From contig NZ_CP145606.1 of the NCBI RefSeq assembly GCF_028776105.2, forward strand, positions 620,001 to 684,000: a stretch of DNA of 64,000 nucleotides, read 5' to 3'. A program made the translations under genes and the position numbers. Shown piece after piece: positions 18,210 to 29,013 of the stretch (positions within the stretch are counted from its first letter, which is position 1; each line of letters starts with the position of its first letter). Source of the stretch: Neisseria leonii. GTDB taxonomy: Bacteria > Pseudomonadota > Gammaproteobacteria > Burkholderiales > Neisseriaceae. Under the pieces are notes generated by a model. That model was given only the letters and a program-made list of their open reading frames with translations, was not told where the DNA came from and ran no database searches.

Positions 18210-20819
18210 TCAGATTTCGGACAGTTTGCCGACCACTTTGTAACCGATTCCGTCCAGTACGGCAAAGTGTTTTTCCGCACAGGCAATTTTCTGCTGTTCG
18301 CTTTCACGCAATTTGCCCAAATCCACCCCGTCTTGAATGCCTTTGCCTGTGTTTTTGGTTTCGGCGACAAAATACACTTTTTCCCGGTTTTCCAACACCA
18401 AAGCCCAGTCGGGATTGTAGTTGCCGATGGGTGTGGGGATTGTGAACCATGAAGGCAGCTTGAAATACAGCAGCACATCATCACGGCTTTCGCAGGCGGC
18501 GGCGAAGGTTTTTTCGGTTTGCGAATCCAGCGCGATATAGTCGGCAAAAATGGTTTTGGCTTTTTTCCCTCCGTTTTCCTGATTGATTGCAAATGTATAT
18601 TCGTTCAAGAAAAACTCGGTACCGTTTCGCTCCAATTCCTGCCAACGTGCGAGACTTTGCGCGTAGCCGTTTTCCGCTTCGGACCGTTTGAAATATTCGA
18701 TGCCTTCAATCATCAAACCATGCAGAGCCGTCTGAATTTTTTCGGCCGCCAAATCGATAAAACGCTGCGGGTTGTTGCCAATCTCGCCGATGCGGCCCGA
18801 TTGCTGCAAAATCTCGAAGACGGTTTGGCGGGTTAAGCGGGTTTTCTTTTGGATTTCATGCAGCACATCGGGAATCTCCCACGCCATATCGGCCTGTACG
18901 GCGCGGCTGCTTTTTTCTTCGCCCCAAATGCCGTCGGTTCGGTTTTGGTGAATCGCCGCTTTTTTCACTATGATTTGCGGTTTTTCTACAGCCGGCATAT
19001 TTTTAAGCGATTGAGAGGCCGTCTGAATCAGCTTTCTGCGTTCGAAGTTCACTTGATAGCGGGTGTTGTGCTGCAATTTCTGCCAGATTTCCAAAAACAG
19101 CGGATCCAGCGTAAAACCTTTCCGGTAGGTTTGATGCTTGCGTTTGGCTGCATTTTTCGCCCCGCCGTTGCCGAATGTGATGCCGCATTCGTCTTGGTAT
19201 TCTTGTTGCAGGTTGGCGGCGAAACTTTCGTAGCTTTCATTGGCAATCACGGTCAAAATATTCACGCCTTCATCGCGCACGCGTTCGCCGCGCTGATTGA
19301 CACACAAACGCAAACCGCGTCCGATTTCCTGGCGTTTTTTGATGGGCGACTGGGTTTCGTTGAGCGTGCAGATTTGGAATACGTTCGGATTGTCCCAACC
19401 CTCTTTCAACGCGGAGTGGGAAAAAATAAAGCGCAGCGGCGAATCGAAGGACAAGAGTTTTTCCTTGTCGCGCATAATCAGGTCATAGGTGTCTTCATCG
19501 GCCTTGCTGTTGCCTTTGGTATCTTTGTCCTGCGAAAAATAGCCGTCGTGCACACCGGCCGCGCTTTCGCCCGTTTCGCGCTCGTAAATTTCTTCAAACC
19601 AGCGGGCGAACTTGCCGCCGTTGCGGTAGTGAGCGACCTTGTCGATAAAGAACAGCGATAAAACCTTGATGTCCTTCGGTTTCAGCTTGCGTTCTTTTTT
19701 CAGATGTTCTTTGACCGTTTCTTCAATCTGTTTTTTCATCACTTCGTCGCGCAGCTCATCACCGTTGCCGTCCAAACCGATAATCTGCCCGCCCGACAAC
19801 ACCATTTCGCCGTTTTGTGCATCTAATCCGTTGATGACAAAACCGTGGCGGTAACTTTCATTGCCGCCTGATTTTTCAAACAAATCATCGCCCGACTGCA
19901 CCGTTACGGTTTTCTTTTTGGTTTCTTTTTTACCCTGATGATGGATTTCCACTTTGGCTTTCAGACGGCCTTTGCCCGGCACAAATTCTTTTAAGGCCGC
20001 ATACGCGCCGTTCACATCATTTTTCGCCAACACGGGCATGACTTCAATCTGTTTGACCAGTTTTTGGTTGTAGGCCTCAATCGGGTTCAGGCTGTAAATT
20101 TTGTGGTAGGCGTGTTTGTGGGTGGCCGAGTAGCGCAGCACAAACAGCGGATTGAGGGTTTCAATCGCCTTATGCGCCAAAGCCGTTTCCATATTTTGCG
20201 GCTCATCGATGATGACAATCGGATTCGTGCCGCTGACCCACTCAATCGGTGCCGCACCGCTTTCGTTAATGCGGTTAATCACATTGCCGTCTTTTTTGAA
20301 CGCATCAATATTCATCAGCAAAATTTCGATGTGCGAACCGGTTGCAAAACTGCGCAAATCGTTGAGGCGGTCGCTGCGGTAAACGCGGGCTTGATAAACC
20401 GGCCGGTGAAATTCCACGCCAAAATGCGCTTGGGTAGCGCGGATACTCTGCACCACACCCTCGCGAATCGCCACACTGGGCACCACAATCACAAATTTTT
20501 TCCAGCCGTAGCGCAGGTTCAGCTCAAAAATGGTACGCAAATAAACATAGGTTTTGCCCGTACCCGTTTCCATTTCCACCGAAAAATTCAAGCCGTGTTC
20601 GCCCAATTCGGTTTCAGGCTGCCTGAAATCACGCTGCACCGCATGCAGATTGCGTGCCATATCCGTGTGTGAAAGAAAAAGGCGGTTCGCTGCCACCGTG
20701 CCGCCACCTGCCGCATTCAGTTCAAACACAGTGCCGTGATTCGGCTCACCTTCAAACAACCTTACCACCGCATCGACGGCATCGTGCTGGTATGCCAGCA
20801 TTTCAAATTTCAACTGCAT
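18210..20819 (-). CDS. res: Type III restriction enzyme, Res subunit
   Basis: 869 residues. Helicase motifs come first: Walker A METGTGKTYVYL (K89), motif II IIDEPQ (D205-Q208), then KEGWDNPNVFQIC and the motif VI QEIGRGLRLCVNQ. The C-terminus holds a PD-(D/E)XK nuclease, D804 (NYNPDWAL) and E820-T-K822 (VAETKN). Res cuts DNA at unmethylated inverted sites together with Mod. The start at 20819 (MQLKFEMLAYQHDAV) has AAGGATGG upstream; the open frame runs further but into repeat DNA. It lies 361 bases downstream of mod on the same strand, with two palindromic repeat elements in between, an unusually long gap for this pair. It is intact. Confidence 0.92.
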   Translation of the reverse strand: MQLKFEMLAYQHDAVDAVVRLFEGEPNHGTVFELNAAGGGTVAANRLFLSHTDMARNLHAVQRDFRQPETELGEHGLNFSVEMETGTGKTYVYLRTIFELNLRYGWKKFVIVVPSVAIREGVVQSIRATQAHFGVEFHRPVYQARVYRSDRLNDLRSFATGSHIEILLMNIDAFKKDGNVINRINESGAAPIEWVSGTNPIVIIDEPQNMETALAHKAIETLNPLFVLRYSATHKHAYHKIYSLNPIEAYNQKLVKQIEVMPVLAKNDVNGAYAALKEFVPGKGRLKAKVEIHHQGKKETKKKTVTVQSGDDLFEKSGGNESYRHGFVINGLDAQNGEMVLSGGQIIGLDGNGDELRDEVMKKQIEETVKEHLKKERKLKPKDIKVLSLFFIDKVAHYRNGGKFARWFEEIYERETGESAAGVHDGYFSQDKDTKGNSKADEDTYDLIMRDKEKLLSFDSPLRFIFSHSALKEGWDNPNVFQICTLNETQSPIKKRQEIGRGLRLCVNQRGERVRDEGVNILTVIANESYESFAANLQQEYQDECGITFGNGGAKNAAKRKHQTYRKGFTLDPLFLEIWQKLQHNTRYQVNFERRKLIQTASQSLKNMPAVEKPQIIVKKAAIHQNRTDGIWGEEKSSRAVQADMAWEIPDVLHEIQKKTRLTRQTVFEILQQSGRIGEIGNNPQRFIDLAAEKIQTALHGLMIEGIEYFKRSEAENGYAQSLARWQELERNGTEFFLNEYTFAINQENGGKKAKTIFADYIALDSQTEKTFAAACESRDDVLLYFKLPSWFTIPTPIGNYNPDWALVLENREKVYFVAETKNTGKGIQDGVDLGKLRESEQQKIACAEKHFAVLDGIGYKVVGKLSEI

Positions 20820-20902
20820 ATTTCCATCCTTATGTTGCGGATACACCCATCCGGCACCATACCAATTTTTGTCGGATATGAATCCTACTGTACCCACACC
20901 CC

Positions 20903-21002
20903 GTAGGTCGGATTCTTGAATCCGACAAACACGCAAACACCGTATTTCGAATCAACACTGTGCAAGGTATTCTTTTTTGTCGGATATGAATATCCGACCT
21001 AC
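20903..21002. repeat. Palindromic-ended intergenic element, copy A
   Basis: A 100-bp unit starting GTAGGTCGGAT and ending ATCCGACCTAC. Each end is itself a small hairpin (GTCGGATTC-TT-GAATCCGAC on the left, GTCGGATAT-GA-ATATCCGAC on the right). It lies between res and mod. Confidence 0.75.
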
Positions 21003-21042
21003 ATTGATTCCGCCTTGTTCAGACGGCCTGTAACGCTGCACC

Positions 21043-21165
21043 GTAGGTCGGATTCTCGAATCCGACAAACACGCAAATTCCGACATTCCGCATCCGACAG
21101 TCATGCAAAATCCGGTATGACAAATCCGATACCCTGCCAATGTCGGATTCAAGAATCCGACCTAC
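21043..21165. repeat. Palindromic-ended intergenic element, copy B
   Basis: A 123-bp unit with the same 11-bp terminal inverted repeats and end hairpins as copy A, placed just downstream of the mod stop codon. Confidence 0.75.
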
Positions 21166-21180
21166 TTTTTTCAGACGGCC

Positions 21181-23130
21181 TTAAAGTGTTTCAAACCTGA
21201 CCCCTGCATCTTGGCATTGCAAGGCGGCGTTGGTTTTTGCGGCATCGTCTCCGCCGAATATGCGGTCCAGGGCAAAAACGGTTTCGGGCGATGCTGCTAA
21301 ACAGCGGTTCAGCAGGTTTTCATTGAAATGTTCCAACAAAAGCGCGGTTTTGCGTGTGCCTGCCGCATTGTCCAGCCATACGATGCCGTCTGAAAACGCC
21401 ATCGGATCGGTCAATTGAAAGCCCAAGCGCAAAGCCAGTTCACAGGCCAGATGTCCGGCGGGGACATTTTCATCGACAATATTTTGAAAGATTGCCAGCT
21501 GCGCCGTTAAGCCTGCTTCATCACGGGTTTCGGGATTTTGCCATTGCCTGAAATGGCTCTTATGAAGTTTGAACACTTTAAAACCCGTATCCACGCTTTG
21601 ACCGTCTTTCAGGCCGTCTGAAATCTGCTTGCCTGCACGGCGGATGCGTTCTTTGGCGATGTCGGCGATGGTGGCGAAACCTGCTTTGTGGGCTTCGGAT
21701 TTTTCATCGGTTTCTTCGGGCAACTGCACGCAGATGAAACGGCGGTTGCCGCCGTCTTCGGCGTTTAACTGCATAACGGCGTGGGCGGTTGTGCCGCTAC
21801 CTGAAAAGAAATCCATAATCAACGAATTTTTATCATTTATTGTTGAAATTAAAGTAGAAATAAATTTTACGGATTTAGGATAGTTGAAATATTTAGCATC
21901 AAATAAATCCTGTAAATCACTATTTCCGTCTGTTGTTCCGCCGAAATCCATTGTAAAACTTCTTGGCGTTTTACCTTTGTTATTCAAGTACTGCTTAAAT
22001 TGAATACTCCATTCATCTGAATTATTTTTGCGAGTAATACGGACTAATCCTGTTGCGTATTCCTGTTCAAATCTTTCTTTTGAATGTATCCAACGCTTGG
22101 TTAAAATCGTTCCGTCTGGGCATTCAATACCATAAACAAGACTTTCTTCGCTTTTTAATTGCAAACCTGGTCTTGCAAAAGTATCCCAAAAATATTTACC
22201 GTTTTCGTCCTCTTCTTTATAGCGTTTAAGATAATCTTGGCTGTGTTGAATATACATTTCTTGTAAATATTCAATATTTTTTGCATAACAAAAACAAAAC
22301 TCGTGTTCTTTCACGATAAATTTTGTATCGTTTCCACCGCCGACTTTTGATTGTTTTAAATATTCGCCGACAAAATTCTCCGCCCCAAAAATTTCATCAC
22401 ACAACAATTTCAGTTGTGCCTGTTCATTGTCGTCAATGCTGATAAAAATCACGCCGTCATCGCGCAGCAGCGTTTTCGCCAAATGCAAGCGCGGCAACAT
22501 CATGGAAAGCCAATTGCTGTGATAGTGCCCACTTTCTTTGCTGTTTTTGCGCCACGCACCTTGAAATACGCCGTCCCTTATTAAGTAGCCGTCTGTATCT
22601 TTATCGCTCACGCGGCGGGCATATGCATCGCGGGTTTCGCTGAATTTATCGGGATAGATAAAGCTGTCGTTACCCGTATTGTAGGGCGGGTCGATATAGA
22701 TCATTTTCACGCTGCCCGCATAGGATCTTTGCAGGATTTTCAGCGCGTCCAGATTTTCCGCTTCGATAAAGATGTTTTGCGTGGTGTCGAAATTGACGCT
22801 TTCATCTTGGCAGGGAATCAGGGTATTGAAGGTGGGCGACTGTAAGGCGCGGTAGGCTTGGGATTTGCCCGCCCAGTTGAGTTGGTAGCGTTCGCCGTTT
22901 TGGCAGAGATGGTCTTCGCCGAGAATGAGTTTGAGTTTTTCCCAGTCGATTTGGTTTTCGCAGAAGATTTCGGGGAAAAGTTGCTTGAGCTGTAATAATC
23001 TGTTTTGTTGGAAATTATTTTCTAAATCATGTATAATTTCGGTTCGGTTCGGTTCGGTTCGGTTCGGTTCGGTTCGGTTGCCATACTTGTCCCCTCTGTT
23101 TCTGAATCGGTTTAATCGGATAGGATTCAA
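21181..23130 (-). CDS. mod: Type III DNA methyltransferase Mod, phase-variable
   Basis: A beta-class N6-adenine methyltransferase with DPPY first (MIYIDPPYNTGN, about 144-154) and the SAM site later (FFSGSGTTAHAV, about 438-449). The central recognition region (about 21815-22420) is far more AT-rich than the flanks. Eight ACCGA repeats lie at the 5' end. The long frame opens only at a TTG (23130) without a ribosome site. The best start is ATG 23084, 6 bases after AGAGGGG. From this ATG, with eight repeats, translation ends after 20 codons; 7 or 10 repeats would give the full protein. The gene is therefore probably OFF in this DNA. ACCGA is the repeat described for meningococcal modD; orthology is inferred from the repeat only. 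Confidence 0.9.
   Translation of the reverse strand: MNPIRLNRFRNRGDKYGNRTEPNRTEPNRTEIIHDLENNFQQNRLLQLKQLFPEIFCENQIDWEKLKLILGEDHLCQNGERYQLNWAGKSQAYRALQSPTFNTLIPCQDESVNFDTTQNIFIEAENLDALKILQRSYAGSVKMIYIDPPYNTGNDSFIYPDKFSETRDAYARRVSDKDTDGYLIRDGVFQGAWRKNSKESGHYHSNWLSMMLPRLHLAKTLLRDDGVIFISIDDNEQAQLKLLCDEIFGAENFVGEYLKQSKVGGGNDTKFIVKEHEFCFCYAKNIEYLQEMYIQHSQDYLKRYKEEDENGKYFWDTFARPGLQLKSEESLVYGIECPDGTILTKRWIHSKERFEQEYATGLVRITRKNNSDEWSIQFKQYLNNKGKTPRSFTMDFGGTTDGNSDLQDLFDAKYFNYPKSVKFISTLISTINDKNSLIMDFFSGSGTTAHAVMQLNAEDGGNRRFICVQLPEETDEKSEAHKAGFATIADIAKERIRRAGKQISDGLKDGQSVDTGFKVFKLHKSHFRQWQNPETRDEAGLTAQLAIFQNIVDENVPAGHLACELALRLGFQLTDPMAFSDGIVWLDNAAGTRKTALLLEHFNENLLNRCLAASPETVFALDRIFGGDDAAKTNAALQCQDAGVRFETL
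23039..23078 (-). repeat. Eight ACCGA pentanucleotide repeats in mod
   Basis: On the minus strand ACCGA occurs eight times in a row just inside the mod start (plus strand GGTTC). Five is not a multiple of three, so each gain or loss changes the reading frame. Confidence 0.9.
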
Positions 23131-23172
23131 GGCCGTCTGAAATCTGAATTTATCAGGTTTTCAGACGGCCTT
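23129..23172 (-). terminator. Uptake-sequence hairpin between thrS and mod
   Basis: AAGGCCGTCTGAAA (23129-23142) pairs with TTTCAGACGGCCTT (23158-23171). It would terminate thrS transcripts ahead of mod. Confidence 0.6.
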
Positions 23173-23191
23173 TTATGCTGCTGCGGCCGCT

Positions 23192-25096
23192 TTACGCTGT
23201 CTGCAATTCCTGCTGCAACTGTGCAATAAAATCGGCCACGTTCAGGCTGCCCAAGTCTTCGCCTTTGCGGCGGACGGCCACTTGGCCGTTTTCCATTTCT
23301 TTATCGCCGACGACGATTTGGTAGGGGTAGCGGTATTGGCTGTTGTCGCGGATTTTGTAGCCGATTTTTTCGTTGCGCAAATCCAGCTCGGCGCGCAGGC
23401 CGGCGGCTTTGAGTTTTGCGGCCACTTCGCGGCAGTAGTCGGCCTGTTTTTCGGTAATGTTCATGACCACCATCTGCACGGGCGCGAGCCACAGGGGGAA
23501 GGAACCGGCGTGTTCTTCAATCAGAATGCCGATAAAGCGTTCCAGCGAACCCAAGATGGCGCGATGCAGCATCACTGGGCGGGCGCGGCCGTTGTCTTCG
23601 GTAACATATTCGGCATCGAGACGTTCGGGCAGGACGAAGTCCAGCTGAATGGTGCCGCACTGCCATGAGCGGCCGATGGCGTCTTTGATGTGGTATTCGA
23701 CTTTGGGACCGTAAAACGCGCCCTCGCCCGGCAACTCTTCCCACTCCACACCGCAGGCGGTAAGCGCGTCGCGCAGACCCTGCTCGGCTTTATCCCAAAT
23801 CTCGTCGCTGCCCGCACGCTGTTCTGGGCGCAGGGAGAGTTTGATGCTGACGTTTTCAAAGCCGAACTGTTTGTAGATTTTCATCACCAGTTCGTTGAAA
23901 GCACGGGCTTCTTGGGTTATCTGCTCTTCGGTACAGAAAATATGCGCATCGTCCTGCACAAAGCCGCGCACACGCATCAGGCCGTGCAATGCGCCGGAAG
24001 GTTCGTTGCGGTGGCAGGAGCCGAATTCGGCCAGGCGCATGGGCAAATCGCGGTAGGAGCGCAGCGCGTGGTTGAATACCTGCACGTGGCCGGGGCAGTT
24101 CATCGGTTTGACGGCATAGGTGCGTTTTTCCGACTCGGTAACAAACATATTTTCCTGATAATTTTCCCAGTGGCCGGATTGTTCCCAGAAGGCTTTGTCC
24201 ATCATCAGCGGGGTTTTGATTTCGCGGTAGCCCGCCGCTTCCAGTTCGCGGCGCATATGCTGTTCGATAATCTGCCATAAGGTCCAGCCGCGCGGGTGCC
24301 AGAACACCATGCCGGGGGCTTCGTCCTGCAAATGGAATAAATCCAACTGTCTGCCCAGCTTGCGGTGGTCGCGTTTTTCGGCTTCTTCGATACGCTGGAT
24401 ATAAGCTTTCAGGTCTTCTTTGCTCGCCCATGCCGTGCCGTAGATGCGCTGCAATTGTTCGTTGTTGCTGTCGCCGCGCCAATACGCACCGGCCAGTTTG
24501 GTCAGTTTGAAATGTTTCAGGAAACGGGTATTGGGCACATGCGGACCGCGACACATATCGACATATTCCTGATGGTGGTACATGCCCATTTCGGTAACTT
24601 CCGCGCCCATGTCTTCAATCAGGCGCAGTTTGTAGTCTTCACCGCGTTCGGCAAACTGTTTCACTACTTCGGCGCGCGGTGTCATGATTTTGACAACATC
24701 GTAATCTTGGGCAATCAGCTCTTTCATGCGCGCTTCGATGGCGGCGACATCATCGGGGGTAAACGGTTTGTCGGTAGCGATGTCGTAATAAAAGCCGTCT
24801 TCAATCACGGGGCCGATTACCATTTTGGCCTGCGGATAAAGCTGTTTGACGGCGTGGCCGATCAAATGGGCACAGGAGTGGCGGATAATTTCCACGCCCT
24901 CGGGGTCTTTCGGAGTGATGATTTGCACGGCGGCATTTTCGGTAATCGGATCACACGCATCGCGCAATACGCCGTTTACTCTGCCCGCCACAGTGGCTTT
25001 CGCCAAACCCGAGCCGATGGAGGCGGCAATCTGCGCCACAGTAACCGGCGATTCGTATTGGCGGACGGAGCCGTCGGGCAAGGTAATATCAATCAT
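23192..25096 (-). CDS. thrS: Threonine--tRNA ligase
   Basis: 634 residues, class II synthetase. The N-terminal TGS domain begins [20 protein letters not shown], followed by the editing domain ([25 protein letters not shown]) and the catalytic core ([24 protein letters not shown] supplying the zinc cysteine, [10 protein letters not shown]) and C-terminal anticodon domain. AGGA precedes tandem ATGs at 25099 and 25096; the second is better spaced. In many bacteria thrS leads directly into infC; here a type III restriction system separates them. Confidence 0.96.
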   Translation of the reverse strand: MIDITLPDGSVRQYESPVTVAQIAASIGSGLAKATVAGRVNGVLRDACDPITENAAVQIITPKDPEGVEIIRHSCAHLIGHAVKQLYPQAKMVIGPVIEDGFYYDIATDKPFTPDDVAAIEARMKELIAQDYDVVKIMTPRAEVVKQFAERGEDYKLRLIEDMGAEVTEMGMYHHQEYVDMCRGPHVPNTRFLKHFKLTKLAGAYWRGDSNNEQLQRIYGTAWASKEDLKAYIQRIEEAEKRDHRKLGRQLDLFHLQDEAPGMVFWHPRGWTLWQIIEQHMRRELEAAGYREIKTPLMMDKAFWEQSGHWENYQENMFVTESEKRTYAVKPMNCPGHVQVFNHALRSYRDLPMRLAEFGSCHRNEPSGALHGLMRVRGFVQDDAHIFCTEEQITQEARAFNELVMKIYKQFGFENVSIKLSLRPEQRAGSDEIWDKAEQGLRDALTACGVEWEELPGEGAFYGPKVEYHIKDAIGRSWQCGTIQLDFVLPERLDAEYVTEDNGRARPVMLHRAILGSLERFIGILIEEHAGSFPLWLAPVQMVVMNITEKQADYCREVAAKLKAAGLRAELDLRNEKIGYKIRDNSQYRYPYQIVVGDKEMENGQVAVRRKGEDLGSLNVADFIAQLQQELQTA

Positions 25097-25505
25097 CATA
25101 AAATCCTGATTTTTATATAAAATATTAGAAAACAGCAGCCTGAAACGCGGCATCTGCATCAAGGAGCCTTAACGTTGGGGCCGTCTGAAACACGGTTTCT
25201 TCGGAATGAATATTCGGATAAAACAAAACGCCGAATTATAGGGAAATCAAGGCTTTTTTTCAAGAACGGCCGTTTGGTGAAAACCGTCGGCCGTGTCGGT
25301 CGGATACCGATGTTCCGGCCAATCGGTTTAGCCGTAGCCGTAGGTCGGATTCTCGAATCCGACATCAGCCGTTGGTAACAGATTTTAAATTTATGTCGGA
25401 TACAAGTATCCGACCTACCGCATTTCGGGCATTCAATCCGCTGTTTTCAGACGGCCACCGTCAAACAAAAATAAAAAAGGCAGCCGGAAAGCTGCCCTTA
25501 AAAAA
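25097..25505. other. Intergenic region between thrS and tRNA-Val
   Basis: It contains one uptake sequence, repeat element C (25340-25418) and a G/C-rich hairpin near 25480. No gene is evident. The thrS promoter should lie here but I could not identify it. Confidence 0.5.
25340..25418. repeat. Palindromic-ended intergenic element, copy C
   Basis: A 79-bp unit with GTAGGTCGGAT and ATCCGACCTAC ends and the same end hairpins as copies A and B; the shortest internal sequence of the family. Confidence 0.7.
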
Positions 25506-25582
25506 TGGTAGGCACGATTGGAATCGAACCAACGACCCCCACCATGTCAAGGTGGTGCTCTAACCAACTGAGCTACGTGCCT
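25506..25582 (-). tRNA. tRNA-Val (anticodon GAC)
   Basis: A full cloverleaf reads on the minus strand: acceptor AGGCACG/CGTGCCT, D arm GCTC...GAGC, anticodon stem CCACC/GGTGG with loop TTGACAT, T arm GTTGG TTCGATT CCAAT, and an encoded ACCA end. Confidence 0.97.
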
Positions 25583-25693
25583 GTGAAGCGGTGCATTATA
25601 CCAAAGGCAGAACATTTGGCAAGCCCCGCATCCGCTTGCGGAGCACAATCGTTTTCCCGCGCAAAAAACGCTATAATTTCCGCCGACAAATGA

Positions 25694-26936
<1,243 letters not shown>

Positions 26937-26958
26937 CCTGGCAACAGCGGTACGGCAA

Positions 26959-27000
26959 AAGGCCGTCTGAATCTGCACTCAGCAGGATTCAGACGGCCTT
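26959..27000 (+). terminator. Uptake-sequence hairpin terminator after tgt
   Basis: AAGGCCGTCTGAATC (26959-26973) pairs with GATTCAGACGGCCTT (26986-27000). It lies between the convergent tgt and mqo genes. Confidence 0.65.
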
Positions 27001-27040
27001 ATATATTACAGGCTCGAAGGAACTTAACAAAACTTCACAG
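26997..27040 (+). repeat. 44-bp dispersed repeat, copy 2
   Basis: 41 of 44 bases match the copy at 9577-9620. It begins at the last bases of the preceding uptake-sequence hairpin. Confidence 0.65.
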
Positions 27041-27090
27041 CATCTTTTATCGCAGGGAGCAGCCCTCGGGCTGCCCGTTGCAACGGAGGC

Positions 27091-28770
27091 TCAGAGTGCC
27101 TGTTCTTCCTTATTGAGGTTTTTTCCCTCAGGCTTCGCAGGCTGTGCCTGAGGTTCCGCCTGCCGTACAGACGACGGCACTTCGATATACGGCAGTTGCA
27201 GCGTTTGGCTGGTGGCACGGCGGATTTCGTTGGTCAATTCGGCACTGTCGTTGATTTTGCGGCCGTAAGACGGGACGATGGTTTTCACCCGTTCTGCCCA
27301 CCCCTGCGCCATCTGCTCGGGGAAAGCCTTTTCGAGCAGGCCGATCATAATCGAGGGCGAAGTCGATGCACCGGGCGATGCACCAAGCAAGGCGGCAATG
27401 GTGCGGTTTTGGTCGGTAACCACTTCCGTTCCGAACTGCAAAACCGGCCCCTTTTCAGGGTCTTTCTTAATAATCTGCACACGCTGGCCGGCCGTAATCA
27501 GCTTCCACGAATCGGGCGAAGCGGAAGGATAGTATTTCAGCAGTTCGGCCTGGCGGTCGCTGTCTTTCAGCATGGCCTGCTGTACCAGGTAGCGCACCAG
27601 ATCCAAATTGTCCGCACCCACTTTCAACATCGCACCGGCATTATTCATATTGACCGAGCTGAGCAGGTCGAACCACGAACCGTTTTTCAGGAACTTGGTG
27701 CTGTACAGGGCAAACGGGCCGAACAGCATGGATTTCTGACCGTCCAGATAACGGGTATCCAGATGTGGCACCGACATGGGCGGCGCACCCGTTTCGGCCT
27801 GACCGTATACCTTGGCATTGTGCCGTGCCGCCAGTTGCGGATCTTGGAACGACAGGAATTGGCCGCCGACCGGGAAGCCGGCATAGTTTTTCGATTCGGG
27901 AATGCCCGACAGTTGGAGCAGTTTCAATGCCGCACCGCCCGCGCCGATAAAGACAAATTTCGCTTTTACGGTTTTTTCGCTGTTATCGGCGTAATTGTAG
28001 AACGTTACATTCCAGGTTTTATCGCTGTTTTGACGCAGATCGCGCACTTCATGCTGCAAATTCAGCGTAAAGTTGGGCTGTTTTTGCAGCGCGGCAGTCA
28101 ATTGTCTGGTAATCGCACCGAAGTTCACATCGGTACCCAAAGGCATATAGGTGGCCGCCACCTTCTGCTGCGGGTCGCGTCCTTCAATCAGCAGCGGCGC
28201 CCATTCGCGGATTTTGTCCTGATCGGTAGAAAACTCCATGCCGTAGAACATGGGCTGCTGCACCAGCGTCTGATGACGTTTGCGCAGAAACTCAATATTT
28301 TTATCGCCCCAAACAAAGCTCATATGCGGCGCGGCATTGATAAATTCTTTCGGATTGCTGCTCAGACGGCCTTGACGGACCTGGTGTGCCCAAAACTGGC
28401 GCGACACCTCAAACTGTTCGGTAATACGCAAAGCTCGGTCCACTTCAATCACGCCGTTCTTCTCCGGCGTGTAGTTCAATTCGGCAAACGCTGCATGGCC
28501 GGTACCGGCATTATTCCAGCCGTTGGAACTTTCCAGGCCGACCGCATCCAAACGCTCGTAGGCGGCAATCGTCCAGTCGGGCTGCAATTCCTGCAACAGC
28601 GTCGAGAGCGTCATGCTCATAATGCCGCCGCCGATCACCACAACATCAACCGGTTTTTCGTTTTCCGCCGCAGGCACACTGCGCTGATACAGCGGCCAGT
28701 TCAGGAAAACCAACGCGGCAATCAGCAATACCGCCGCAGCGGCAAGGAAAAGTTTGATAATCTTTTTCAT
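27091..28770 (-). CDS. mqo: Malate:quinone oxidoreductase with N-terminal membrane anchor
   Basis: 559 residues. Mqo oxidises malate to oxaloacetate and feeds electrons to the quinone pool. The FAD-binding fold shows [19 protein letters not shown] (about 41-59), then [20 protein letters not shown] and [10 protein letters not shown]. Before it lies a hydrophobic segment, residues 4-25 ([20 protein letters not shown]), which looks like an uncleaved signal anchor; many Mqo proteins are peripheral and begin directly at the FAD motif. The start is taken at MKKIIKLF (28770); a GTG at 28809 is less likely. The C-terminus ends in a charged tail. Confidence 0.9.
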   Translation of the reverse strand: MKKIIKLFLAAAAVLLIAALVFLNWPLYQRSVPAAENEKPVDVVVIGGGIMSMTLSTLLQELQPDWTIAAYERLDAVGLESSNGWNNAGTGHAAFAELNYTPEKNGVIEVDRALRITEQFEVSRQFWAHQVRQGRLSSNPKEFINAAPHMSFVWGDKNIEFLRKRHQTLVQQPMFYGMEFSTDQDKIREWAPLLIEGRDPQQKVAATYMPLGTDVNFGAITRQLTAALQKQPNFTLNLQHEVRDLRQNSDKTWNVTFYNYADNSEKTVKAKFVFIGAGGAALKLLQLSGIPESKNYAGFPVGGQFLSFQDPQLAARHNAKVYGQAETGAPPMSVPHLDTRYLDGQKSMLFGPFALYSTKFLKNGSWFDLLSSVNMNNAGAMLKVGADNLDLVRYLVQQAMLKDSDRQAELLKYYPSASPDSWKLITAGQRVQIIKKDPEKGPVLQFGTEVVTDQNRTIAALLGASPGASTSPSIMIGLLEKAFPEQMAQGWAERVKTIVPSYGRKINDSAELTNEIRRATSQTLQLPYIEVPSSVRQAEPQAQPAKPEGKNLNKEEQAL

Positions 28771-29013
28771 ATCGGCATCAAATGGTTTCAAAACACCCGA
28801 GTGTACCACAAACCATTTTGACTTAAATCAAATTACAGAAATTTGCCATGCCAGTTTGAAATTTAAGTACAGCCAATCCGTTTCAGACGGCCTGCCGTCC
28901 TGCTCAGGCCGTCTGAAACGGCTGCCCCGGCATCATCGGCCTACACGGCTCAATTTCTTTCCGCTACAATCCTGCGGTACCGTTGCCGGAAATAACAAAC
29001 AACAGGAGAAACC

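Noticed and set aside
23039-23078. GGTTC repeats considered as sequencing or assembly error
   Set aside because: Pentanucleotide ACCGA tracts at the 5' end of mod are a known neisserial feature and the copies are perfect.
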